41,987 nucleotides of DNA. Origin: Deltaproteobacteria bacterium. Lineage in GTDB: Bacteria; Desulfobacterota; Desulfomonilia; UBA1062. The stretch is taken from assembly GCA_015486075.1 (NCBI GenBank), contig WFSG01000049.1:1-41987 (forward strand). Reading direction: 5' to 3'. The position numbers and the translations under genes were made by a program. The notes under the pieces are model-generated. The model searched no databases. It was not told the origin of the DNA and was given only the letters and a program-made list of their open reading frames with translations. Each line of letters starts with the position of its first letter. Position 1 is the stretch's first letter. Positions 22,406 to 30,415 of this stretch are shown piece after piece.

Positions 22406-23395
22406 GTGGATTCAAGACCAACAAAGATCAGTGTCATAATCCCCATGTTTAACGAAGAGGAAAACGCTAGCCGTACCATACAAAGGGTTATCGATACCCT
22501 AGCTCCTACTGGGGAGTCCTTTGAGATCATACCTGTAAACGATGGCAGCACGGATGATACTCTAAAGGTGCTAGATAACATAGCAGAAAAGGATGCGCGT
22601 GTAAGGGTGGTCTCATACTGGAAGAACGGAGGAAGGGGTAAAGCTATAAGGTACGGGTTCGATGCCGCACGGGGTGAATACATTGTCACCATTGATGCTG
22701 ACCTCTCTTACGATCCCTCCCATATACTGGATATGACAAAGGTACTTGACGAGGAGAGTGACATAGATGTCGTACTCATTAGTGCATACATGGAAGGTGG
22801 TAAAACAGAAGGCGTACCAGGCAAAAGGCTGTTAATAAGCAGACTCGGCAACAGGATCCTTAGCCTAGCCATGCCAGAGCCTGTTCATACGGTAACGTGC
22901 ATAGCAAGGTGTTATAGAAGGAACGTCATTGAAAGCTTAGACCTCGAATCAAACGGAAAGGAGATACACCTGGAGATCCTTTCAAAGGTCATGGCAATGG
23001 GCTACGGAATAAAGGAGATACCTGGCATACTGAAGGCCAGGGAAAAGGGCAAATCCAAGTTTGTGTTTCGCTCCACTGCATTCTCGCACCTTCTCTTCAC
23101 TGTATTCGAGAGACCCATCTTGCTTTTCGGATTGCTGGGTGTGGTTCTTACCATTATTGGTCTAGGTATAGGCATATACATACTGGGCCTATATTACACA
23201 GGCGCTCTTAATCCAGGGCGTCCCCTTTTGACATTCATGATCATCTTCATACTAGGTGGTATACAGATACTATCCTTTGGATTTATAGCATCCCAGATAA
23301 ACTACCTTAGAAAGGAAATCCTCCGCATACGAAAGGCCATGTTCAAGGCAAAACATATAACACACACGGAGAACAAGTCCAAGGGCGGCTCTTAA
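22406..23395 (+). CDS. Membrane-anchored GT2 glycosyltransferase
   Basis: The product is 329 residues. A GT2 catalytic domain (VIIPMFNEEEN, NDGSTDDT, TIDADLSYDP as DxD) covers about 230 residues and two membrane helices near the C-terminus follow, as in dolichol-phosphate mannosyltransferase/GtrB-type proteins that load a polyprenyl carrier. The sugar is unknown. A GTG at 22406 has AAGGGG eight bases upstream and is preferred to the longer in-frame GTG at 22379. It ends about 280 bases before the acyl-CoA dehydrogenase. Confidence 0.88.
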   Translation: MDSRPTKISVIIPMFNEEENASRTIQRVIDTLAPTGESFEIIPVNDGSTDDTLKVLDNIAEKDARVRVVSYWKNGGRGKAIRYGFDAARGEYIVTIDADLSYDPSHILDMTKVLDEESDIDVVLISAYMEGGKTEGVPGKRLLISRLGNRILSLAMPEPVHTVTCIARCYRRNVIESLDLESNGKEIHLEILSKVMAMGYGIKEIPGILKAREKGKSKFVFRSTAFSHLLFTVFERPILLFGLLGVVLTIIGLGIGIYILGLYYTGALNPGRPLLTFMIIFILGGIQILSFGFIASQINYLRKEILRIRKAMFKAKHITHTENKSKGGS

Positions 23396-23457
23396 TCTTA
23401 GCAGGTTTTAAAATAAGGTGCAATGTACAGGGTAGAGGATTTGATGCCGTAATTTCT

Positions 23458-23489
23458 TGCTGAGGACCGAGGACTGCTTGCTCTCAGCA
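23458..23489. terminator. Hairpin after the glycosyltransferase gene
   Basis: TGCTGAG at 23458-23464 pairs with CTCAGCA at 23483-23489 across an 18-base loop. There is no U-run, so termination strength is doubtful. Confidence 0.25.
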
Positions 23490-23552
23490 CACACTAGGTG
23501 TAACAAGCCTGTTGAGTTTAGTTATCACCCGACCTAGCCTACGGATTTGCCC

Positions 23553-23601
23553 ATTGTCATTAGACAATTGACTTGACAATCAACATCTACCATGTTTTAG
23601 T
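23553..23601 (+). promoter_or_regulatory. Promoter with dyad for the acyl-CoA dehydrogenase gene
   Basis: ATTGTC-N4-GACAAT at 23553-23568 is a perfect dyad and the half-site GACAAT recurs at 23575-23580. TTGACA at 23573-23578 is a good -35 and TTTAGT at 23596-23601 (17-base spacing) a fair -10. The dyad next to the -35 fits a repressor or activator site for the downstream gene. Its regulator is unknown. Confidence 0.4.
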
Positions 23602-23674
23602 TTATCTACCACAGTCTGTGAATAAAGATACCCTTTATAAAGACCAAATATCACATGATGAGGAGGTAGAATTA

Positions 23675-25540
23675 ATGGCTAGTTTTATTCTTGATGAAAG
23701 AGACCAAAGATTTATACTCAACGAACTGCTAGAGGTGGGCAAACTGTGCGAGCATCCTACATATGCAGATTTCTCTGAGGACATGTTCAACATGATACTT
23801 GAAGAGGCACAGAAATTCGCAACCGAGGAAATCTTTCCTACGCTAACGGATTCTGACAAGGAGGGCTGCTCATTAGAAGATGGTCAGGTGCATGTTCCAA
23901 AGTCCTTCCATAGGTGTTACAAGCTGTACTGTGAAGGAGGCTGGAACGCTATGAGCCACCCACCCGAGGTCGGCGGCCAAGGGCTCCCCATAGTTATATC
24001 AACAGCTGCCAGGGACTGGTTCATGCATAATTTCGCATTTACAAGCTACCCCGGACTCACAGAAGGGGCAGCCCATCTGATAGAGGTATTTGGTACCGAG
24101 GAGCAGAAGAAAAAATATCTGCCTAAGATGATGACAGGTGAGTGGGGTGGTACCATGGCCCTCACCGAGCCCAATGCAGGATCTGACGTAGGAAACCTTA
24201 GTACAAAGGCCATACGCCAGCCAGACGGAACATTCAAATTGCAAGGAACAAAGATCTTTATCACTGCAGGCGACCACGACCTTGTTGAGAACATAATACA
24301 CCCGGTACTTGCAAGGATAGAGGGGGATCCCCCCGGTACAAAGGGCATATCTTTGTTCATAGTACCCAAGTACATAGTAAACGATGATGGCACCCTTGGC
24401 AGGCGTAATGATTACGAAATAGCCAAGATAGAAGAGAAGATGGGTATACATGGCAGTGCCACCTGCCTCATCAACTTTGGGGATAACAACGAGTGCTATG
24501 CCGAGCTCCTTGGCGAAGAAAAACAAGGTATGAAAATCATGTTCCAAATGATGAACGAAGCACGTATAGGCGTTGGCATGCAGGGGCTGACATCAGCCAG
24601 CATAGCTTACATGCATGCGCTGCAATATGCGAAGGAACGTCTGCAAGGTTCTTCCATAGAGCATTTCAAGGACCCCACGGCTCCACGTACGCCAATAATC
24701 AACCACCCCGACGTGAGGCGCATGCTCCTTTGGATGAAATCATACGTGGAGGCAATGAGGGCCCTCATGTACTTTGCAGCATACTGTGTGGACAAGGAGA
24801 GAATAACAAACGCCGAGGTAGAAAGGGAAAAGTGGCACGGTTTTCTTGAGGTACTCACCCCCATATGCAAGGCCTTCTGCACTGACATTGGATTCAGGGT
24901 ATGCGAGACCGCAATACAGGTATACGGCGGATATGGATACTGCTCCGACTACCCTATGGAGCAATTCTTAAGGGACGAAAAGATTGCATCCATATACGAA
25001 GGTACAAATGGAATTCAGGCCTTGGACCTAGTGGGACGCAAGCTCGGTCTTAACAAGGGCGCCTACTTCATGGGCCTCATAGGGGAGATGAATTCAGTAG
25101 TTGATAGATACAAGGACAATCCCCACCTAAAGGACCTCGCACACGATGTACAGGCAGGGATAAACACGCTTGCTGACGTAAGCATGTTCTTTGCAACAAG
25201 CGCAAAGTCAGGCAAGTTTCTAATACCCATTTCCAATGCCTACCCATTCCTTATGATGATGGGGAACGTAGTCTCGGCATGGCTTCTCCTATGGGAAGCA
25301 GGCATAGCAACGGAAAAGCTTGACACCATATGTTCAGGAAAGGGCATTGACCCATCTGATCATGCTGCTCTAAGTGGCCTGGTAAAGGAAAATAAGGATG
25401 CGGCATTCTACTCAGGTAAGCTTGCGAGCGCCAGGTATTTTATAAAGAATGTGCTCCCCGAGGTGGATGCAACGGCAAAGGCCATAAAGAGTGAGGATCT
25501 TACCGTAATGGAAATAGCTGAAGAAAGTTTTGCCGTCTGA
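23675..25540 (+). CDS. Acyl-CoA dehydrogenase with C-terminal extension
   Basis: The product is 621 residues, near 600 as in the family with the extra C-terminal domain (acyl-CoA dehydrogenase-like C-terminal, PF12806). It oxidises an acyl-CoA with FAD. FAD/substrate blocks MALTEPNAGSD (161-171) and the catalytic Glu E442 in YEGTNGIQ are intact, with QVYGGYGYC just before. The preferred acyl chain cannot be read. The ATG at 23675 has GAGGAGGT eight bases upstream; the longer start at 23573 coincides with the -35 of the likely promoter. No electron-transfer flavoprotein or thiolase is adjacent. Confidence 0.93.
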   Translation: MASFILDERDQRFILNELLEVGKLCEHPTYADFSEDMFNMILEEAQKFATEEIFPTLTDSDKEGCSLEDGQVHVPKSFHRCYKLYCEGGWNAMSHPPEVGGQGLPIVISTAARDWFMHNFAFTSYPGLTEGAAHLIEVFGTEEQKKKYLPKMMTGEWGGTMALTEPNAGSDVGNLSTKAIRQPDGTFKLQGTKIFITAGDHDLVENIIHPVLARIEGDPPGTKGISLFIVPKYIVNDDGTLGRRNDYEIAKIEEKMGIHGSATCLINFGDNNECYAELLGEEKQGMKIMFQMMNEARIGVGMQGLTSASIAYMHALQYAKERLQGSSIEHFKDPTAPRTPIINHPDVRRMLLWMKSYVEAMRALMYFAAYCVDKERITNAEVEREKWHGFLEVLTPICKAFCTDIGFRVCETAIQVYGGYGYCSDYPMEQFLRDEKIASIYEGTNGIQALDLVGRKLGLNKGAYFMGLIGEMNSVVDRYKDNPHLKDLAHDVQAGINTLADVSMFFATSAKSGKFLIPISNAYPFLMMMGNVVSAWLLLWEAGIATEKLDTICSGKGIDPSDHAALSGLVKENKDAAFYSGKLASARYFIKNVLPEVDATAKAIKSEDLTVMEIAEESFAV

Positions 25541-25564
25541 GCCATTAATAGTAAGAACCATGTC

Positions 25565-25604
25565 AAAGTATGGGCAGGTAGCCAAGATTACCTGCCCATA
25601 CTTT
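25565..25604 (+). terminator. Intrinsic terminator after the acyl-CoA dehydrogenase
   Basis: A perfect 16-bp stem, 25565-25580 with 25589-25604 (core TATGGGCAGG/CCTGCCCATA), closes on an eight-base loop. The 3' arm ends CTTTAAATCT, with only a short T-run. It lies 24 bases after the stop and also separates this unit from the regulator. Confidence 0.8.
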
Positions 25605-25756
25605 AAATCTAACCTTCCACGACTTCTGTGTAAATTGTATTAACTGCAAAGGTAACTATGATTTCATATCAAGTTTAATCAATTGCTTATTTCAAAAATT
25701 TTATGTAAAATTTAGGTTATATACATATGTTGTGAGGTTAACAGGCTAAGGAGACA

Positions 25757-27274
25757 ATGAAACAGTTCAATTACGAGGAACTGGCTGCCTTGCACGCTAT
25801 AGCAAGGATCCTTGCCCAGCCCTTAGAACTAAGGGAGCAGCTTGAGAAAATCCTACATGAGCTTAGTTCCAGAGTTGGCATGGAGAGAGGCATGATATCT
25901 ATTCTTGATCAGGAGACAGGGCAGGCATGGCTGGACGTAGCAAGTGGTATAGATCTCTCGGGCAGGGAGGTAACTTATAAGCCTGGAGAAGGTATAACAG
26001 GCCAAGTTGCACAGTCAGGCAGACCCATGGCAATAGCAAACCTGGGCAGGGAAAGCCTGTTCCTTGACAGAACAGGGGCTAGACGCAAGCTCAACCGCTC
26101 CGAGTTGGCCTTCCTGTGCGTTCCAATAATATATGATGGTCGAACAGTCGGGGTTCTTTCTGCAGATAAGGCAGCCCATGCAGTCCATGATCTTGACTAC
26201 GAAATCGATATGCTCTCTGCTGTTGCTGAACTAATCGCAAGGTCAGTACATATGAGGGGTATAGAGGAGGAAAACAGGCGTCTCAGGAAGATCCTAAGCC
26301 TCAACAAGCCCCCCATCCCAGAGATAGTAGCCACGTCAAAGGCAATGCAAGAGGTCTTTGGAATGGTTACTCAAGTTGCCAGATCGAAAACCACTGTTCT
26401 TATACACGGCGAGACAGGCACAGGCAAAGAGCTCCTGGCACGTGCCATACACGTTAACAGCCCCAGGAAGAACAAGCCCCTCGTGCTTGTAAACTGCTCG
26501 GCAATACCGGATACACTACTGGAAAGCGAGCTATTCGGCCACGAGAGAGGCGCTTTTACAGGTGCAACCCAAAGGAGACACGGTCTCTTCAGAAAGGCAC
26601 ACGGGGGAACCATATTCCTCGACGAGGTATCTGAACTCTCTGAGACGGCCCAGGCAAAACTTCTCAGGGTAATACAGGAAAGGGAGGTACAACCGCTTGG
26701 GTCCCCCCAGGTTATAAGCGTGGACGTAAGGATAATAGCCGCAACAAACCGTGATCTGAAACAAGAGGTGGAAAAGGGCAAGTTCAGACCAGACCTCTAC
26801 TACAGGCTGAACGTATTCCCCATATATATACCCCCCTTAAGGGAACGGCCGAGCGATATCATCCCCCTAGCAGACCACTTTGTCTTGAAGTATGCCAAAG
26901 AGCTTGAAAAAGATGTGAAACGTATCTCCAATGATGCGTTGAGCCTTCTCCTGTCTTATAGCTGGCCAGGGAATGTACGGGAGTTACAGAATTGCATGGA
27001 GAGGGCTGTCCTCCTTGCGCAGGGCGATTCCATAGAAAGCATACACCTTCCCCCTTCCCTTCAGAAGAAGTCCTCCGTAAATGGTAAACCTAGGCAGGAG
27101 ACCCTCTATGGTATAATAAGTGAACAGGAAAAGGCCCTTATTCAAGATGCACTCAGAAAGACCACAGGTAACCAGTCCAAGGCTGCCGAGTTGCTCGGAA
27201 CCACGAAAAGAGTTATCCAGTACAAGGTTAAAAAATACGGAATAGACCCCAAAAAATATCGCATAGCTACCTGA
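25757..27274 (+). CDS. NifA-like sigma-54-dependent activator (GAF-AAA+-HTH)
   Basis: The product is 505 residues. A GAF domain (about 18-165) is followed by a linker, the AAA+ core with Walker A GETGTGKE at 218-225, the sigma-54-contact loop GAFTGA at 265-270 and Walker B TIFLDE at 285-290, and then a Fis-type helix-turn-helix (about 460-495, GNQSKAAELLGTTKR). That domain order is NifA/NorR-type. It should remodel the closed sigma-54 complex. It lies just upstream of a clear -24/-12 promoter for the glutamate synthase-glnA genes, so control of nitrogen assimilation is a likely role. The signal sensed by the GAF domain is unknown. Confidence 0.93.
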   Translation: MKQFNYEELAALHAIARILAQPLELREQLEKILHELSSRVGMERGMISILDQETGQAWLDVASGIDLSGREVTYKPGEGITGQVAQSGRPMAIANLGRESLFLDRTGARRKLNRSELAFLCVPIIYDGRTVGVLSADKAAHAVHDLDYEIDMLSAVAELIARSVHMRGIEEENRRLRKILSLNKPPIPEIVATSKAMQEVFGMVTQVARSKTTVLIHGETGTGKELLARAIHVNSPRKNKPLVLVNCSAIPDTLLESELFGHERGAFTGATQRRHGLFRKAHGGTIFLDEVSELSETAQAKLLRVIQEREVQPLGSPQVISVDVRIIAATNRDLKQEVEKGKFRPDLYYRLNVFPIYIPPLRERPSDIIPLADHFVLKYAKELEKDVKRISNDALSLLLSYSWPGNVRELQNCMERAVLLAQGDSIESIHLPPSLQKKSSVNGKPRQETLYGIISEQEKALIQDALRKTTGNQSKAAELLGTTKRVIQYKVKKYGIDPKKYRIAT

Positions 27275-27585
27275 ATTTGCTATTGTTAAACAAAATTGTA
27301 CCATGTATCGTAGATCATGCACAATTATGCTTACCATTCCGATTTACTATATGTAAAGATAAGCCCTACTCACAAACGGCAATGGGACTTGATAAGTTAT
27401 GTCCATACAAACTATTACGACAACCTACGGTGAGTCTCGAGACATTAGCCTGTTCTATATACTAGCCTGTCCATATTTAACTTTGGGGTAAGAATAAACA
27501 TTTTTGTGCCACAATAAACAGCCGCAAACCTGTTATCTCACGAAAACCCACAACAAAACAAGCTAGATACACATTACATGGCACA
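27275..27585. other. Regulatory region between activator and glutamate synthase
   Basis: No gene is present. A dyad at 27295-27325 (ATTGTACCATG facing CATGCACAAT) could be an upstream activator site. The region lies 260-290 bases from the -24/-12 promoter, a normal enhancer distance. Confidence 0.45.
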
Positions 27586-27601
27586 TGGCACACATTTGGC
27601 T
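27586..27601 (+). promoter_or_regulatory. Sigma-54 (-24/-12) promoter of the glutamate synthase operon
   Basis: TGGCAC at 27586-27591 is a perfect -24 element. TGGCT at 27597-27601 is a -12 element with one mismatch to TTGCW. The GG and GC doublets are exactly ten bases apart, as required. Transcription should start near 27612, about 57 bases before the GTG start at 27669. The activator gene encoded just upstream carries the GAFTGA loop needed to use such a promoter. Confidence 0.75.
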
Positions 27602-27668
27602 TTAAATAGAAGGGTTTTTCTGCTATCCCATAGCACTGAAATAATTGTAGAGGAGAAAGGAGAAGGGA

Positions 27669-28799
27669 GTGTGCAGGCTTTTTGCAGTCACGAGTGAAGA
27701 GCCCTTATCCCCAATGATGGCTATCCGCTCTCTATACGCTATGAAAGAGGGTTACGATGGTTCAGGGGTTGGTATGTTCCTTACTGACCTAGGCGGCGAG
27801 CTTGAAGAATTCAAGGATTTTCCAATCCTATCGGGCATATTCACAAATGACGGAATCAAGAAACTGGACCAGTTCATGATGGCGAGTGGCTTTATGACGA
27901 AGCACAAGATGTCCATAAGACCTTCTGGAACACCTCCTACTGGCACGCCTAAAAGGGACATATACCTAATAAGGGCCTACGAATATCCATCTGAGTGGGA
28001 AAGGCTTCCCGAGGAGGAAAAGCAGAAAAGGCTGATGCTTATACGTATACAGCTAAGAAAAATGGGGGAAACCGACGGGTCTATGATGGTCTTCAGTTTC
28101 TGGCCGGACACCATAATGATCAAGGAAATAGGGGAACCCATGGATATAGCCGAGTATCTGGGCCTTGACAGAAAGGAATGGAAGGCTCGAATCATGATGG
28201 TACAGGGCCGTCAGAATACCAACTATGCAATCACACTTTACGCATGCCATCCTTTCTTTATACAGGGTATCTCTACCATGACCAATGGCGAGAATACAGC
28301 CTTTGTGCCCATAAAAGAGTTCCTTATATCAAGAAATTTCCCTGGGTACTTTGACTATCAATCAGATTCAGAGGTGTTCACGCATATAATGCACTATAGC
28401 ATGTACAAGCTCGGTTTTGGGCTTGAGGCATACAAGCATATTATAACTCCGCTAAAGGATGAGGAATTGGAAAGGCACCCCAACGGAAAGACCCTGCGAC
28501 TATTAAAACACAGTCTGAGACCCCTAACCATAGACGGACCCAACTGCGTGATAGGATGCCTACCCGACAAGACTCTTTTCCTTGTACAGGACAGCAAGAA
28601 ATTAAGGCCTGGCGTGGCAGGAGGAAAACCTGGCATGTTTGCATTTGCATCAGAGATGTGTGGACTGGATGTTGCCATACCTGACAGGGACAAGTCAATG
28701 GATTTTCAACCCATGAAGTATGATACGGTCTATGTGGGAGCAGACCGCAAGGAGATGAAGAAATGGACTCAGTGGGAACCATTCAACCTTCTACACTAA
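27669..28799 (+). CDS. Glutamate synthase, class II glutamine amidotransferase subunit
   Basis: The product is 376 residues. It starts GTG-TGC, so the mature protein begins with the nucleophilic Cys2 (CRLFAVTSEEP), the mark of class II glutaminase domains. It should release ammonia from glutamine for the FMN subunit encoded next. AGGAGA sits before the start. It overlaps the next gene by 37 bases. This split arrangement (amidotransferase, ferredoxin-FMN core, GXGXG subunit) is the archaeal-type glutamate synthase also found in Desulfobacterota and other anaerobes, unlike the single gltB of E. coli. Confidence 0.88.
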   Translation: MCRLFAVTSEEPLSPMMAIRSLYAMKEGYDGSGVGMFLTDLGGELEEFKDFPILSGIFTNDGIKKLDQFMMASGFMTKHKMSIRPSGTPPTGTPKRDIYLIRAYEYPSEWERLPEEEKQKRLMLIRIQLRKMGETDGSMMVFSFWPDTIMIKEIGEPMDIAEYLGLDRKEWKARIMMVQGRQNTNYAITLYACHPFFIQGISTMTNGENTAFVPIKEFLISRNFPGYFDYQSDSEVFTHIMHYSMYKLGFGLEAYKHIITPLKDEELERHPNGKTLRLLKHSLRPLTIDGPNCVIGCLPDKTLFLVQDSKKLRPGVAGGKPGMFAFASEMCGLDVAIPDRDKSMDFQPMKYDTVYVGADRKEMKKWTQWEPFNLLH

Positions 28800-30397
28800 G
28801 CACCAAAGACCTGCACTGGCGAATACTGTGGGACAAGGACAAGTGTACACTTTGTGGAAAGTGTACTGCCGTATGTCCTGTACAGGCCATAGAACTTGGT
28901 GTGCACAGGAAAAGGCTGGTGAATGTACCACTCGGTCTGGAAGACAAACCTAGTAATGTTTACACTGTGTACCATGGTATACGGCAAAGGACCGACGTGG
29001 AGCATGCTTGTGTTGGATGTGGAATGTGCAACATGGTCTGTCCAAATAATGCCATAGTACCCGTGCGTAACGAGGAGATCGACAAGCTACGTTATCACAT
29101 TCACAAAGACGGTATACCAAGAAGAAGGGGTGGAAGGAGAAATTCCCCAGAGAGTCTACTGGACAAGATAAAATTCGTCAGGATTTCCATGCTTACTGAC
29201 CCTGCCCTAGATGCAGGACGTCACGAGTTCGAGCTGCGGACATTGCTTGGACGTATATTGCCACCCGAGGAACTGATAGAGAGAGAACGTAATGGTGAGT
29301 GGATACCACCTGTAAGAGAAATATATCCTTTGATAATAGGAAGCATGTCTTTCGGTGCACTCTCCCCCAACATGTGGGAAGGCCTTATGATGGGAGTAGC
29401 CTACCTGAACGAAGAGCTTGGAATGCCCGTAAGAATGTGCACTGGTGAAGGGGGATGTCCTCCAAGGTTACTCCGTTCCAGATTCATAAAGTACGTAATC
29501 CTACAGATAGCAAGCGGATATTTTGGCTGGGACGAGATAATACACGCCATCCCTGAGATGAAGGAAGACCCGTGTGCCATAGAGATAAAATATGGCCAAG
29601 GTGCAAAGCCCGGAGATGGTGGACTCTTGATGTGGTACAAGGTGAACAACCTAATTGCATCGATACGTGGTGTGCCTCCCGGGGTGAGTCTTCCTAGTCC
29701 TCCCACACACCAGACAAAGTATTCTATCGAGGAATCCGTGGCCAAAATGATACAGTCCATGTACATGGCATGGGGATTCAGAGTACCTGTATACCCAAAG
29801 ATATCGGCCACAAGCACAACACTTGCCGTGCTTAACAACCTTGCCAGGAACCCTTACGCTGCTGGCCTGTCCATGGACGGAGAGGACGGAGGTACAGGTG
29901 CTGCATATAATGTATCCATGGACCACATGGGCCATCCAATCGCCAGCAATCTGAGGGATGCCTATTTAAACCTGGTCAAGATAGGAAAGCAGAATGAAAT
30001 TCCGCTGTTCGCCGCAGGTGGCGTTGGTAAAAACGGTAACCTTGCTGCAAACGCAGCGGCACTCATAATGCTTGGAGCCTCAGGGGTACAGGTGGGCAAG
30101 TACATTATGCAGGCTGCAGCAGGCTGCCTGGGATCCGAGACTGATAGGTGTAACATATGCAACATAGGCCTATGTCCCAAGGGTATTACCTCCCAGGACC
30201 CCAGGTTGTACAGGAGGCTGGACCCTGAGAAGGTAGCTGAAAATTTAGTAAACCTCTACCTTAGCTTCGACACTGAACTGAAAAAGATAGTGGCTCCACT
30301 TGGGAGGTCCACATCCCTACCAATCGGAATGTCAGACGCCCTGGGTATAGATGATCGTAATGCAGCTGATCGTCTACAGATCAAGTACGTTGTATAA
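28763..30397 (+). CDS. Glutamate synthase central subunit: ferredoxin and FMN domains
   Basis: The product is 544 residues. Two [4Fe-4S] ferredoxin motifs lead (C28-C31-C34-C38 and C83-C86-C89-C93), then the FMN-binding glutamate synthase barrel with SMSFGALSP, MDGEDGGTGAA and the Fe-S cysteines CNICNIGLCPKG. The N-terminal ferredoxin segment replaces part of the usual electron path, so ferredoxin is a possible donor. It makes glutamate from 2-oxoglutarate and ammonia. It overlaps the previous gene by 37 bases and ends 18 bases before the next. Confidence 0.93.
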   Translation: MDSVGTIQPSTLSTKDLHWRILWDKDKCTLCGKCTAVCPVQAIELGVHRKRLVNVPLGLEDKPSNVYTVYHGIRQRTDVEHACVGCGMCNMVCPNNAIVPVRNEEIDKLRYHIHKDGIPRRRGGRRNSPESLLDKIKFVRISMLTDPALDAGRHEFELRTLLGRILPPEELIERERNGEWIPPVREIYPLIIGSMSFGALSPNMWEGLMMGVAYLNEELGMPVRMCTGEGGCPPRLLRSRFIKYVILQIASGYFGWDEIIHAIPEMKEDPCAIEIKYGQGAKPGDGGLLMWYKVNNLIASIRGVPPGVSLPSPPTHQTKYSIEESVAKMIQSMYMAWGFRVPVYPKISATSTTLAVLNNLARNPYAAGLSMDGEDGGTGAAYNVSMDHMGHPIASNLRDAYLNLVKIGKQNEIPLFAAGGVGKNGNLAANAAALIMLGASGVQVGKYIMQAAAGCLGSETDRCNICNIGLCPKGITSQDPRLYRRLDPEKVAENLVNLYLSFDTELKKIVAPLGRSTSLPIGMSDALGIDDRNAADRLQIKYVV

Positions 30398-30415
30398 CAA
30401 GCAGGTATTAAGCAG

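Noticed and set aside
26300-27274. A full NtrC-type two-component regulator
   Set aside because: The N-terminal domain is GAF and not a receiver: there is no phospho-acceptor Asp block, so NifA/NorR-type is the better call.
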